Position numbers and translations under genes: made by a program | The notes under the pieces: model-generated | Seen by the model: the letters and a program-made list of their open reading frames with translations, nothing else | What the model was told of the DNA's origin: nothing | The model's database searches: none | Shown: in pieces, positions 1 through 12,859 of the stretch | How positions within the stretch are numbered: position 1 is the stretch's first letter | Layout of the letters: each line of letters opens with the position of its first letter | Source: Mansonella perstans | Taxonomy: Eukaryota > Nematoda > Chromadorea > Rhabditida > Onchocercidae | DNA length: 64,000 nucleotides | Direction: 5' to 3' | Assembly: GCA_037074765.1 (NCBI GenBank) | Contig: JBAMDO010000076.1 | Span: 62,001-126,000, forward strand

Positions 1-229
1 CAACGAGTAAAAAAAGTATAAAAATAAATGGAATCTTGCTAGCCATTCCATATCAGATTCTCTTTTCTATTAGTTGCAATAACTTCTATTATACGACTGA
101 AATTGTGAAAGCATTATGCTTTTTGCGAGAATAGAAGTTTTTGATGGTGAAAATAAAACGTTACCATAAGCGGATAAAAGGCAGAAATATAGACAAATAG
201 TGGAAGCACAGAATGAATTCTGCTTATGT

Positions 230-272
230 CACACACACACACACACACATACACACACACGCACACACACAT
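230..272. repeat. CA/TG dinucleotide microsatellite
   Basis: Imperfect run of AC dinucleotides interrupted by a few T and G bases. Seen directly. Confidence 0.95.
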
Positions 273-647
273 ATACAAAGCCTTCAGTTTTGATTCAATT
301 TTTCTCCTATAATAGATGGCATCAAAATGAAAAGAATTGAAAATTTCGAAAAAGGAAAATAATGCTCAACCAATAGAGAAGATTGCTTTACTTCACTGTC
401 AGAAGATAAGAAACTGAAAGAATTTAAAAGAAGATGAAAATTTATATTGAAATGAATTAAATAAATAATTTAAAAAGGGTAAAAATTGAGAGCAATAGCT
501 CTATCATCTAATTGGATTACAAATGAAAAAGGAAGTAAAAGATTCTTTGGATTAGAAAATGAGATCAGAAATTCATAAAAGGCAAAAAAAATTAAACAAC
601 ATGATGAAAATTTTGATGATGAAAAGAAGAAAGAAAAGATGAAAAAT

Positions 648-774
648 GATGATGATGATGATGATGATGCAACAGAGGAGTTTATATGTTTGAAATGAAA
701 TTAGACAGACAACGACATCTGATTACGATAGCCGCAGATTCAACTAGAAGAAACATCATCATCATCACCATCAC

Positions 775-822
<48 letters not shown>

Positions 823-831
823 TATCATCAT
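648..831. repeat. GAT and CAT trinucleotide microsatellites
   Basis: A GAT run (about 648-669) is followed, after roughly 80 bases, by a longer run of about 25 CAT units (about 754-831) with a few CAC interruptions. The two are close to inverted copies of each other, because GAT on one strand reads ATC on the other. The poly-Met and poly-Ile frames across this stretch come from the repeat and are not genes. Confidence 0.95.
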
Positions 832-3800
832 GATCACAGCTGCTGAAATCAATACAAAAAAAAAAAAAGAATTGCAATAGGAATCAAATTTCAGATGGAA
901 AATTACTGCGATCATGCAGTTGTAAAATTTGATTGCATCATCACCATGATGAACACCGTTGAAATTTGATAGTGATAATAAATGATAAGCAATATTAACA
1001 ATTATTTAATAAATTCTGACAATAATGAATGGAAGATATGAAATTTATACAATAGTAATTCTGTAATGGAAATAAGAAAAGATTTGTAAAATTGCAAAGG
1101 AATCATTGAAGGGAGAAGGGTTCAGGATGGTACAATCAATAAAAGCATTAAACTGCGTAAAAGTGTTGAAAAAAAAAACAGAATGTCAGATGGAAAGAAA
1201 GGAATGAAAGGTATAATGGCGCAGAAACTGAAGGTATGGAAATCACTGAAACAACAGTTAACTGTGCCCTCTGACAGGTATGAAGCAAAGCAGCTGTGAC
1301 TCAAAATGCAAATAATGTAATGGGGGAATAAATCGACAATACTTTTTACTGCTCTAACAAATCTCTCCATCAAAATGGCGCAATTGTACAAAAATCTAAT
1401 AGTAAATTTAGTTGTAGATGATGGCAACAAGTTTTCCTTTTGAAAAAAATTTTGAAACAATAGAAGAATTTCAAAGAGATTTTACAAGATAGATTCAACG
1501 CTTTTAGATTCAACAATTCTATGTTACTCAAACAAATTAATTGAATCACATTATTAATTAAATTTTTTTTAAAAAAAAAACCTTACAAAATACTAAAAAG
1601 CTTAATGAAAGAAGGAAGAAATACACCGAAATCATTTCTGAATTATATTCAAATTTCATACAAACGAATTTCTTTATTTCAATAAATTTCAACAATTTTT
1701 TTACAATCATATGAAATGAAAGCATTTTCATTCTTTTTTTTTTTTCATTTTCATGAAAGCATTTTCTAAGCATTTTCAAATACCAACTAATCATTATGAC
1801 TGTTAACGTTACTGAACATTTTTCTAATTTAACAAAGTAAAACAAAAAAAAAAAATGTTAAATTTTGACATTATAAATTCAGTTATATTTTCATTATAAA
1901 TAATCCTTAAAATAAATATAAATAAAAGTTAATTAAATATTGCAATGAAATTTTTTTTAAAAAAAAAGAAACTATCAGGAAAAAGTCTGATGAAAAATAT
2001 TCATATTTGCATCATTTCAGACAGAAATTTAATAATTAAAGAAAAATAATGTCTGATGGAAGTGTCAGAATTAGAAGAGAAGGAAGTAATAGAAGTGGAA
2101 GTTCGAAATGAAATGGAGAAGGAAGGATGGAAAGAAGATAAGATGTACTGTCTGTCTGAAGAAGAAGAAGAAGAAGAAGAAACAGAAGAGTTCATTTTGC
2201 AAAATGTATGCAAAATAAAATTTCTTGAAACCGAATACTCAATTCTGCTACATGAAGAGTCAGTAGTTAACAAAAGAAGATGAAAGAGGAAAGAAAGAGG
2301 AATAGGAGTAGAAATAGGAAGGAAAATGAACAAGAGAAGGAAGAAGAGGAAGATGTAGGATAGAAAGATGAAACATTGGAGATAGTTACTAACTACCTCC
2401 TATATAACAGCTGACATCAGTGGATTTTCTGGAGAACGAACAAGATGATGACGGCTTCTTTTCCCTCCTTTGCAAAATTTCAGCAAACAGAAGTGGGAGC
2501 TACATAGCGCAAGCCAACCCAACTGGCATGAAATCAGCCGAGCAATGGAGCAGCCTTCCTACCTTTTTCCCATTTGCACAATCCTCAGGCGAAGAATGAA
2601 GACGAAGATGAAGGCGAAGGTGAAGAAGGCGATGGCGAAGGCGAGAAGAAGAAGGAAAGGAAGAAGAAGAATGCATATTCCATTGTCTTCGTCTTCATCA
2701 TCATCATCAGGAGTACTTCGAATGATGACGATGATGATGATGGGAAAAATAGAACACTTCAACAAATTCAACATCCTTCTCACTACTAAATCACTTCCAT
2801 CAACAACCTTCAACCAGTACCTTGCACAATTATTGGGGATTAACAAAATTGGCAATTGAGATTCGGAAATTTTCATCATACTTGCTCTCTATGTAACAAA
2901 ATCTTATCTTAATACGGATATAGCACAAATAATATAGTATCAATTGAAGAGCAAATATTATTCTGATAAATAACTGCTGGTTATATTTTTATGATTTTCA
3001 TACTGATTATGATGATTGTATGTGATTGAAAAGAAATAATTTGCACTTGATTTCATTTCACTATTACTTTCAGAGAATCTTTTCCTTTGATTATTCATCA
3101 CTACATTTTGATTCGCAGTAAAAATAATCAGTTGATTAAGTAAGCATTTCTTGATAACTAATACCATTGATACCATTTTGAGGTAAAAACTTGACAAAGG
3201 CAAACAAAAAAAGAAAAATTTTTGTTGCAAATATAAAAATTAACGTAGAAGTCATTTTCATCAATGATATGTGCAAGAGATAAAAAAGAAAACAGAATAA
3301 ATTAATATAATAGCTCATTCCTTTCTCTTTAATTTTATGGCGTAATTCTAAAATAGTCATTGCTATAACATTGCTATAATGACATTGCTATATGATCATT
3401 GCTATAACAACTACTGAAATAAATAGCATTTCGGTATTTTATCATGAATGATTAATTTAATTCATTTATCCAATTACAACTGAAGCGTTGCTAATGTGCA
3501 AATTACAATTAACTGTTTTAGTTGACTTGCTGTACTAATATCTATATTATAACAGGCAAACTTTTCTAAACATTTCAGAAAATTCAAATCTACTCATAAA
3601 ACAAGAAAAGCTCCCCGAAGTTCATTGATGATACAAATACATTATACTAGATATCGTACAAATTTATTAATTGGCAAAAAATCTAAATTTGATGTCGAAA
3701 TTTTTGCGATAATATTAATGGTAGTAAAAAATAATTGATTTTTTGCTTCTCACTTCATAACTGATGAAATCTGAAAGCAACGATAAATCATGCAATAATA

Positions 3801-4170
3801 TGATCGCAGAGACAGAGAGACAGAGAGCGAAGGATTCTTAGTGGGATCATCAAATTTCAGCAATCCTTCTGCAAATGCTGCACATATCAATAGATGTTAT
3901 TAAAGGCTTAAAAATTCCAACCATGATTGGAAAGTAAATTTCGCATTTCTTTATATTCTGCTTTCAGAATCCGAACATTTTCCATCGCAATGCAGGAGAA
4001 ATTTTCTAAAGGAACAAGTAGAGAGCATCAATGAAGGAAGTTATCCATGATACTTAGAACGAAGAAGCATAGAAGTCTTACAGATGAAATGAAACTGAGT
4101 AAAGCAGATGCTATTGTTGTTGCTACTGCTGTTGAAGTAGAAAATAGTGAAGAATGTAAGATAAGGTGCC

Positions 4171-4672
4171 TAGATGGATGAATAGGTGGATGGAGAGATA
4201 GATGGATAGATGGATGGATGCTGAGAGGGGATGTGTTATTTGCCTGTAGTAGGTGGGAAGGCTCTTCGTGTACTGATACTCAGAAGACTCGACGGAGCGC
4301 GACAAGAAGTACCGTCAACATAAAACTATCAACCATATCTCATTTTCTTCGTTCTATTGCAGCACCCAAAGAGTGGAAAGTGAAGCTTACAACATACTGC
4401 AATTATACAGGAGAGTCTCTTAGTATTAGTACTAGTGGTAGTAATATGGGTTGACAATGACAACGACAACGATGCTGGTGACGACGACAGCGACAACGAC
4501 GATAAGGACGTGGACGAGGACTATCCAGCGAAGCGAGAGAGGACTCATTCTTCGCCTTTTCTCCCTCTTTTCCTCACTATCATCGTTACAAGCTCACACC
4601 ACATGCCAAGCATTCAATCCAATATAATGGTGCTCTCCGATCCATCTGCTCCATCCATCTATCCATCCATCT
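4171..4672. repeat. GGAT/GATA repeat and inverted CCAT/CTAT partner
   Basis: A GATG/GATA array at about 4171-4220 has a near inverted partner, a CATC/TATC array, at about 4640-4672. The roughly 420 bases between them are less AT-rich than the flanks and include the densest CG content of the first 10 kb (near 4290). No protein family is recognised inside. Confidence 0.75.
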
Positions 4673-7370
4673 AGTCCACCCCTTTCCTCCATCTAATCAT
4701 GTCGCGATAAATACTTCTACGAATGCTGTGAATTCCACTGAAGATAAAGAAAATCATAGAAGGGAAATTCCGATCAATTGCAAAAATGGTAACAACGGCA
4801 AATGCATTGGAACTATGTTCTAACATTATCAATTAAAAATACAAAGTTAAAGAAGCGAAAGAATGAAAGATAGGAAGTTTAAGAATGAGGAAAATGTATC
4901 TGTTGTTGTATGTATGCATGCATCATACATTCGTACATCTGAATACATATGTATCCATTGTATCTAACTGTCAACTTTATTTTTCATATATCAAGCAATA
5001 AATCTTTTAAGATGAAATCTTTTAAATATATGCCTATGCACAACTATAATTATGCAAATTTGCGATAAATAGTAAAGTGAAATTGTTAGTTGGAATGAAA
5101 AAAAAAAAAAATGAAAAGGTAAAAGTTCGTTTAAATTGCATAAATGAATGTTTGAATGAAGTATATGGATGTGATTGAAGCATATTGATAAAATCGAATA
5201 AATATTCAAGTAATAGTAAACAAATATCTTGGAAATAATGACAATAATCTCATTCCCTTGAATAAAGTTAATCTTTAAGCATCTTTCAACAATAGTGAAA
5301 TTAATAATCACAACACTTTTAATCAACATAACTGGATCAAATAAAATAATATTCTCAGTGTTATCAGAATTTTCTGAATAAAATCCAATAGATTGTTTCA
5401 CTGATTACAAAAGACCTAAGAAAATAAAAGACTGTTGGTTTAAAGAAAAAAAATAACGCTGCTATTCGTATTCTTAAAATGGGGGATTTTTTTTTTGCAG
5501 AAATAACTGCTGTATTGTTAGATGATTAATTAAAAATATCGCAGCACAAATTAAAAGAACAAATTTGTTCAAAATATTAAACAATTGTTAGATGAGCCTT
5601 TACATACAGAGATTTCATGAGCAAATTAATATTTCCAAAAGGATTATTGCAAAAAAAATGAATGCAATTTTATGATTTTATAAAATTATACTGTAAAGAA
5701 ATATACTTAAAAGAAATACTTACAGCAGAAAAAGAATACTATTAGTAGAAACTTTCTTTTCTACTTTAAAAACAAGCACTATCATTACACTTCTTCTCTT
5801 CTAGAAATTTAAAAAAAAAAAAAAAACTAGAAGAAATTAAAAACTTACAGGTGCTTAAAAACTTACGATGCTCAAAAACTTAAAAACTTAAAATTTAAAA
5901 CTTACGTCATTTCAATTAAAAAAAAATTGTTGGACGAAATATTAGACGTTTTGAAATACTAAACGTCGAAATTTAAAAAGTGAAGTTTGTTTCCTTTCGC
6001 TCTTTACTCACTTTTTTTCTTTGCAGAAAGTCTTGAAATAATTTCATTCGAAAAGAAATAAATAAATAATTCACTGATAGATTTAAAATATTAACGATTC
6101 TTTCTATTGCAGCTTCTGAAGGATGTGGAAAATAGTAACATAGAAGAGAAAGAAGGATATAATATTGATGTGAAATTGGTAGTAACATAACCGCCATCAT
6201 AATTCACCAGTGACAACAATAGCATTAACGAGCATCATTGTTGTTTCGATGTCTTTCGTCTACTTCGTCATCAAAACAAACTTGTACCATTATTATCATC
6301 ATCATCATCACCATCACCATCATAATAATGATCATAATCATCATCACCGTAGGGATAACAGAAGATACAGAAGAGGATGCAGTTTAACTCAAGAATGATG
6401 TATATAGATACATGGATGGATGGAAGAATACCACAGTCATTGCTGATAACTGTGACAGATATGTAAACGGCATCAGATGTCAGCATCATCAAACCAATTT
6501 TCCCTTTCTCTCTTCCATGTAACAAAGACATTTTCGATGATGGAGAGAGGGAGAGAGTTTTGAAGTGTTCTGAGTGGAGAAGGAAGATGCCCATCGTTAA
6601 TTCTTGTTTTCCCCATTCAACGTTTCATTCTGGAGAGGAATAAAATGTAACAAACGGATGAAATTTTAATGACTGAAATGGATGAAGTAACCCTTTTTTT
6701 GAAATCTTTAATCTACAAAAGATAGAATGGAACGAAGTGAAATAACCTGAACTAGTCATTTTCAAATACAAATTAAAATTCCGTTTCTGAAGTCTTTCAT
6801 TAATTTGATAACAATATCTATATAAAATTAAACAAACTCCCTAAATATTTCCGACATTTTCAAAACTTTTATGATATGATTATATGTGTAAGACCTCTTC
6901 CCGTACTTTTTTTTCTCTCTAAGAAGATTAATTCTCGATTGTCATAGATTTCATTTAACCTCTTTTTCATCCAACCTTTCCTAACTCCCATTATTATTGT
7001 ATTGATCATTGATGGAATGCAGTTGAACGAGAGATCATTGTTAGAAGGCAATTTGTTATTTGGGGGTAAATGGAATGATTTTGATATAACAAAGAGAAAA
7101 AGCTTCAATAAGATCGATTAATGTTGGATATTATGGAAAATAAGAAAAGTTCCTGAATTCTGTTTTGGTAAATGTCAAATGTTTCGAAATCTATTAATTA
7201 ATGATTCTTTAAAAAACTTCAAATGTAACTGTAATCTTTTAATTCTCATCCATTGAACGAATTTCCTAGAAAATTCATAAAATTTATGAATGATAACATC
7301 ACCATTCTTTTTGTTTCATTTTCTCGCTTCTTTTGCTCCTTCATCCAACTAAAAAATGATAACGTTATAT

Positions 7371-7411
7371 CAAGAAGAAGAAGCGAAAGATATAACCGCT
7401 TCTTCTTCTTG
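7371..7411. repeat. Perfect 15-bp inverted repeat (hairpin)
   Basis: The left arm (7371-7385, CAAGAAGAAGAAGCG) is the exact reverse complement of the right arm (7397-7411). The arms are separated by an 11-base loop. Seen directly. No flanking coding sequence, tRNA or terminator context explains it. Confidence 0.9.
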
Positions 7412-8829
7412 AACTAAAAATAATTGCATTTCATGTCGAAATGATAATATTTGCTAACTGTGTCTTACTTTCACTTGTAGCTTACAAGCTTTGTATAAAT
7501 TAGACAAGACTTTCTGAGAGTGTTTAATTATGGCATCATTTGTAATACTTGAATATTTTAATTTCACATATAAGTCAAAGTAAAACTCACAGGAAAAAAA
7601 CTAAAGAATTTAAAACTAAATATAAAATTTTGGAAAAAATCTTCTAACTCAAAAAAAAGAAGTTTTAGTTAACCTAAATTCAAAAAAAAAATATTAATTC
7701 TGGCTGAGCCGTTATCAGATATAGAAAATTTATTTTAATATTTTACAATCCACGCATAAAATATCTTCCATCTAAATTAAATCTAATGAAATTTAACAAC
7801 AACAACAACACAGAAACAATCCAAAAAATATAATAAACAACTTATAGTTTTTTAATATTGTATTCATCATGGAATAATAATCATAAATTCTTGAACGTAC
7901 AATCTTGTTACAATATGTTTGAGAATTAATGCTTGTGTGGATTTCATTTGAATTTTTTTTTCTAGATGTTAATTATGACATAATTATCATATATCAGAAA
8001 ATGTGTCTATTAAGGATCGCTGCCGTTAAATGGTATTTATTCTTATGAATCCATGTTATAATAAATTCAATAGAATAAAAGGCACATCATTCATTATAAT
8101 TAAATTAGAATGAAAAGAAGACTTGATTTATTTTAACCAAATATCACCGATTATATATTATTCATATTTGTTGATGACATGCGACAAAATAAACAGAATT
8201 AAAGACTAACGGAAGGCAAATCAAATATTATGATATTTAATCAACATTGTCATATTTGATGGTAATATTATAATACAACAGCAATGAGAAAGAAACAAGA
8301 CATCTAAGAAGTAAATCAAGGAAAAAACAGTTGATCATTCAATCAAAAATATTTTAACAGAAAAAAAAAGTAAAAATGAATCGAGTGATATTACAAACTT
8401 TTGAATATCCTTAATATTTATTTGAATGTTTAGTGTAAAACCTTCTAGTGAGTCTAGCAAAGTTCTTTTTTTTTTTTTAAATAAACCTTATTTCAAATAA
8501 GACAAGCGTGATTATCGATAAAATATAAAAAGTGAAATTGCAAAAAGTGAAATCATATTTGTTTGGTTAGATTTTTCCATTTCCATTTGGTAAAATTTCT
8601 ATAAATTTATAACTTCGACAAATTCTTTTTTTATAATTTTTGTCACTTTCTTTAAAAAATCTCTTTGTTATTATAACAACAGAACAGGCAATTCTTCGCT
8701 TTTCTTTTTTTTTTTTAAATAATGTGACATTTTTTGCAATCCAGAATATATATAGTTTTTGCCTATACATGCTTATGTGGCTTTAGAAAGCAACAATTTA
8801 TTAAACGATTCACAGCAATTTTGCTATCA

Positions 8830-9250
8830 TTTTTTGTTTACTTATCAATCAACGTCTGTCTGTTGATTTAATATTCTGGTGATACATATAAATGAATGAA
8901 TATATGGATACATGACATGCCTGTAGCATCAATTATCACAAGCTATGTTAACTTCACCATCTTAGATCTCAGTTTTTGTTAATTATGTTTTTTACTTATC
9001 AATTTGCTTATGTTGTACACGGAATGCAATCAAATTGATGATGCATACCTTTACACACATACACACACTAATATTGCCAACAGATTGTCAGTATCGCGGA
9101 TGAAATAGCGAAAGATTCTGAAGCATTGATAAAACATATAAGATAAACGATCTTACGTACAGCATTAGCGATAATATGTGAGATACTGACGATTGATAAT
9201 ATCTGCGATAGCGACAATACGTGCAATAATCGATATTGAACGCTACAAAT
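8830..9250. repeat. Diverged interspersed repeat, copy A
   Basis: This block shares an ordered series of short matches with the block at 9885-10300: TGTTTACT near the start, TTGATTTAATATT, a TGATACA-AATAAAT-AATATAT run, GATGATGCAT, and finally TGCAATAATCGAT. Spacing between the matches is similar in both copies. That order points to an old duplicated unit of about 400 bases rather than chance, possibly a non-autonomous transposon or old LTR-like sequence. No open frame of note lies inside. Confidence 0.6.
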
Positions 9251-9884
9251 TTTTGAATTTTTTCAATATCAAATAAAATCTTCAGGATTCTTTGAGAAAA
9301 GTTTCTTTTTTTTTTGAAAATGAAAATGAACCTTTTATTAAAAGCAAACCTACAGTATTTCGAAAGTACAGTTGGATTTTTTCATCTGTCAAATTTCAGA
9401 TTTATCAAAAAATTTTGACATAAGCTGTTTTTTTATAATTTTTTATTCATCATTTAAGTAAAACCTATGTATTATTATAATTTCATTCCAAACATGGAAT
9501 GGATGTTTTTTTTATTATTTGAAAAATCAAATGCATCAATTCAAAGTATATGTATATTTAATGATTGCAAAATTAGAAAAGAAATTTGGCAATAATAATT
9601 AAAACAAGAAAATGTTGATTGAAAATTTCACACCATATAATAATTCATTATACAAATCATTGTATAACGATATTTATTAAAGAATAATTATTTAAGTGAA
9701 TAACATGTTTCAATTGTAAAATGTTGTAAAATAATTTTCCAACAATACGAATATTATTTTAAAAAGTTTTTCATAACTTTTTTTTTTTCGAATAGAAAAA
9801 ATGATTCGGCAATAAAAGAGATACAGAATATGTAGATTGATACATGTTTGTGTAACAGAAACTAGCCATCATTGGCTTCATTTT

Positions 9885-10300
9885 TTTGTTTACTCACGTG
9901 GCATATTGATTTAATATTGCGTTGATACAAATAAATTAATCAATATATAGATGATATATGTACATAACATGTCTATCACGATAATGGCAGCATCAGTTTT
10001 TACAGTTCGAAAGTTGTGTTAGTTTCACTATCAAAGGTCTCAACTGGTTCTATTAATTATTATCCGTTAATACCCGCGTTGTTTTGCGGAAGTAATCAAT
10101 ATACTAAATCAATGATGCATGCATATCATACATGTAAACATACTATCAATATTGTTAACACATCATAAATATAGCTAATGAAATGGTAAATTTTGTACAG
10201 TATTAATAATAAATCATTGATTGATGATACATGCAATAATCGATAATACAGGCAAAAAATAATATCAAGTCGTACGATATTACTATTTCGGCAGATTGAA
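9885..10300. repeat. Diverged interspersed repeat, copy B
   Basis: Partner of the block at 8830-9250, lying about 1.05 kb downstream in direct orientation. The shared motifs appear in the same order. Copy B has a few more substitutions and indels in its centre. It lies about 1 kb left of the BEL/Pao remnant, but no link between the two could be shown. Confidence 0.6.
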
Positions 10301-11329
10301 AAATGGAGTAATCTTGCATAAGTAAAAGGATACAATTATTTTAGACTGACAAGCAATTTTAGAATTATTTGAAAAGAAAATAGAAAGTTTGAAAAAGTAC
10401 TGATTAAGAAGTACAAAAGAAAGAGGGAAGGAAACTTCAATTCAAGGTGCATTGAATCACAAAGCAACCTCGCTGTTGTTGAATCAAACTTTGCAAGAAA
10501 AAGCAATGCTGTAGATTGATGAAACTTCTTCTCGAAATGTTCTGACACAGATCATTGCTTGCACATTTACAAAAATCCTAATTTTTTTTTTCATTTGCCA
10601 CTTTCAAACAAAGAATGTTTCACTGAAAAGCATCGCGTTTTCTTCCAGATTATTTTTGTCATAATTCCTCGATGTTGCTGCAATCACAATGATAATTATA
10701 TTATCAGTAGAAAATAATTATGTAAATTTATTTTTTGTCTAATAGAAAAAAGTCAATTAATGAATCTAAAAAGTTTGTTTTGAAAAAAAAACGCCCACAA
10801 TAGATGACGAATACAAAATATACTATGTCCGTCTTTTCGATTCTGAAATGCAACTTGATGAAATTATTAATTTGCTAATTTGTCAACTAATAACAATTCG
10901 ACATATTTTGAATTGTGGCTATTATCTGAATGAATTCTTGTGTGCGTTGTTTGAATGATGATATTTATGAATCTATTTTATATTTTTTGTGTCGTTTTTG
11001 AAGGAATGTTTTTGGATGAAAAAATCAGAACTGAAAAGAATATTTTACCAAAAAGCGGTAATTTTTCCAATTGCTTGATTTTGAAATAACTGAATTTAAA
11101 TTTTGTTTTTGTATTTCTACAACCTAAATTTTGATGACAGCGAATTAATCCAAACGTTCAATCGCAATTGCGCTGTAAAATATCTTGGCAGCTTCTGGCA
11201 AAGTCTATAATTTTTCTGTGAATGAAGTCTTCGGAAAATCTATCAAAACTATTGTTAAATTGGTAATTTGATGAATTACAAATAATTTCTCTTCTGTATG
11301 AAAGAAATGATGATTTTGTTAATTTTTGT

Positions 11330-12745
11330 CTTAGCTTCTGGAGGGTTAAGTTGCTATTACATTAAATTATGTTCACTCAGAATGTAGTGAAATGAAAATT
11401 TCGAACTCCTATTTCTTTGATTCGATTTTGTTTTTTTTTTGGTAGTAATCTGGAATGATTACGTATCTAGTATAATGCGCACTTGAAGTCTGACGATAGA
11501 ATCATCTCCGCTTCTTTTAATTGTAGTTGATTCACTACAAATCGAGCTGCTCGAACTTCTATGAGCATTATTAATAATTTTAAACGAGGAATGGGAATAT
11601 CTTTACTTGGTGCAACTCGAGATTTTGCGTAAATCAATTATGGTTGTGCTTCTTGAATCCCATAATTAAATGGATGAACAGCAACTGAATAGGATGAAGT
11701 TGACGCATCGGTGAAGATGTGTATTTCCACCTGTTTTTCGCAATCTTCTTCCGGTCGCAACAGTTCTATAAGATCCAATAGCCACTTGTGTATCAGAAAT
11801 AGTCATACCTTTTCATCTCTTTACTAATGATTTCATACCGCGAATTACTTTTCTTCTGCAGGTTTTGAAGAATCTTAAATCGAATTATTAAGGAAACTAA
11901 AAAGCCTAATGGATGAAACTGGAAAGCTACAAACTGTAAAATCGTCCTTTTAATTAATTCTTTTCCTTTCCACGGTTCTAGAGTTACACCAATGTGGCAT
12001 CTCTATCATGTTTCAAATTAATACCCAAAATTTTCTTCCGGCTTACCTCGGTTTGATCATGATCGAGTAATTTCGCATTGAAGCCTTCATTTTTTGATAG
12101 AAATTTTCGAATATTCATTGATGCTTTGGCGAAGAAGTTTTCATTTTTCGGTATTTTTGAAGTGCTTCTTCTGTTCCTTTAGCTTTAGCTAATAACATAA
12201 TATTATCCGCAGAGAGGCATTTCCTAATTTTTAAAGCAGTTTTACTACTGTAAGTCTCCAAGTGGTGATTAATAGCCAATAACAAAAAGGTGACGATATT
12301 ATTTTAAAACGAATTCTTTGGAAATGATAACACTTCAAATTTTCCACGAGCTTTCGAATATCCTTCAACCACAGAAATCTTGTGTATTCATCATCTGAAA
12401 ACGAAGCAATGTTCTTATCAAATCTGGAAGCATTATCGCTCTCGATATTATGAGGGAATGGTTCCACTGTTAAAGTAGAAAAATCGCGGTTTCTATGCTT
12501 GGTAGTCCCGCAAATTCTTTTTTCGTTTTTGAAACAAATACCTAGAAGTGTCATGAAACTAATAGTCCTAGCATTCGGGTCCTGACTGGGACAGTTCTTG
12601 ACAGTAATACTTCTTTATCGGTTGATTTCAAGGTTGCTTCCTTGGATATAATATAGCAACAAGAGGACTTAGACGTCTTTGGAACATAAAAGAAATGAAT
12701 AGTGGATCGACAATGGTTGAAAGAAGAAAAATTCACTGGCCACAA
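11330..12745 (-). pseudogene. BEL/Pao reverse transcriptase and RNase H, broken
   Basis: Minus-strand relic of the first half of pol. The longest intact piece (12554-12231, 107 codons) contains the motif [11 protein letters not shown] followed by a sequence reading ISSPFCYWL, matching the RT palm region preceding the catalytic site. Just downstream a frame reading SADNIMLLAKAKGTEEALQ replaces the usual Y-V-D-D/N signature. RNase H follows: IHIFTDASTSSYSVAVH near 11724, then a 50-codon open block at about 11632-11470 beginning YAKSRVAPSKDIPIPRL. It ends in a degraded connector reading SEHNL near 11360. Several frameshifts and stops lie between the blocks. Family assignment follows from motif order and spacing typical of BEL/Pao, as distinct from Gypsy or Copia. 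Confidence 0.88.
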
Positions 12746-12859
12746 TGAATGAATATTCCGAATGTGAAGAGAACGAAGAGTAAAGGAAGAAAAAGTTTAT
12801 TATCAAAGTGGCTATTCAAATTCCTAAAGATTCCAAACTCATAGATTAATGGCGTTTCA

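Larger units (their letters stand above)
1..8800. other. Gene-poor AT-rich region with simple repeats
   Basis: No exon or gene could be supported on either strand. The stretch is low-complexity A/G- and A/T-rich DNA carrying a CA microsatellite, several GAT/CAT and GAA runs, GATA/GATG runs near 4.2 kb and a strong hairpin near 7.39 kb. Open frames here are short or encode homopolymers such as runs of Met, Ile, Asp or Glu from trinucleotide repeats. A region near 4.22-4.64 kb is less AT-rich than its surroundings but shows no recognisable protein. The stretch could be intergenic or part of a very long intron of a gene outside the window. Confidence 0.6.

Noticed and set aside
682..915. Open frames on both strands with long Met or Ile runs
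   Set aside because: They are translations of the CAT/ATG microsatellite and have no other protein character.
2056..2879. Several acidic or basic open frames (Glu runs, Lys/Arg runs)
   Set aside because: They come from GAA/GAAG-rich low-complexity DNA; different frames on both strands are open together and no splice or family evidence exists.
4218..4674. Two overlapping open frames in the GC-richer core near 4.3 kb
   Set aside because: No motif, no convincing splice sites, and the second is dominated by Asp/Asn repeats.
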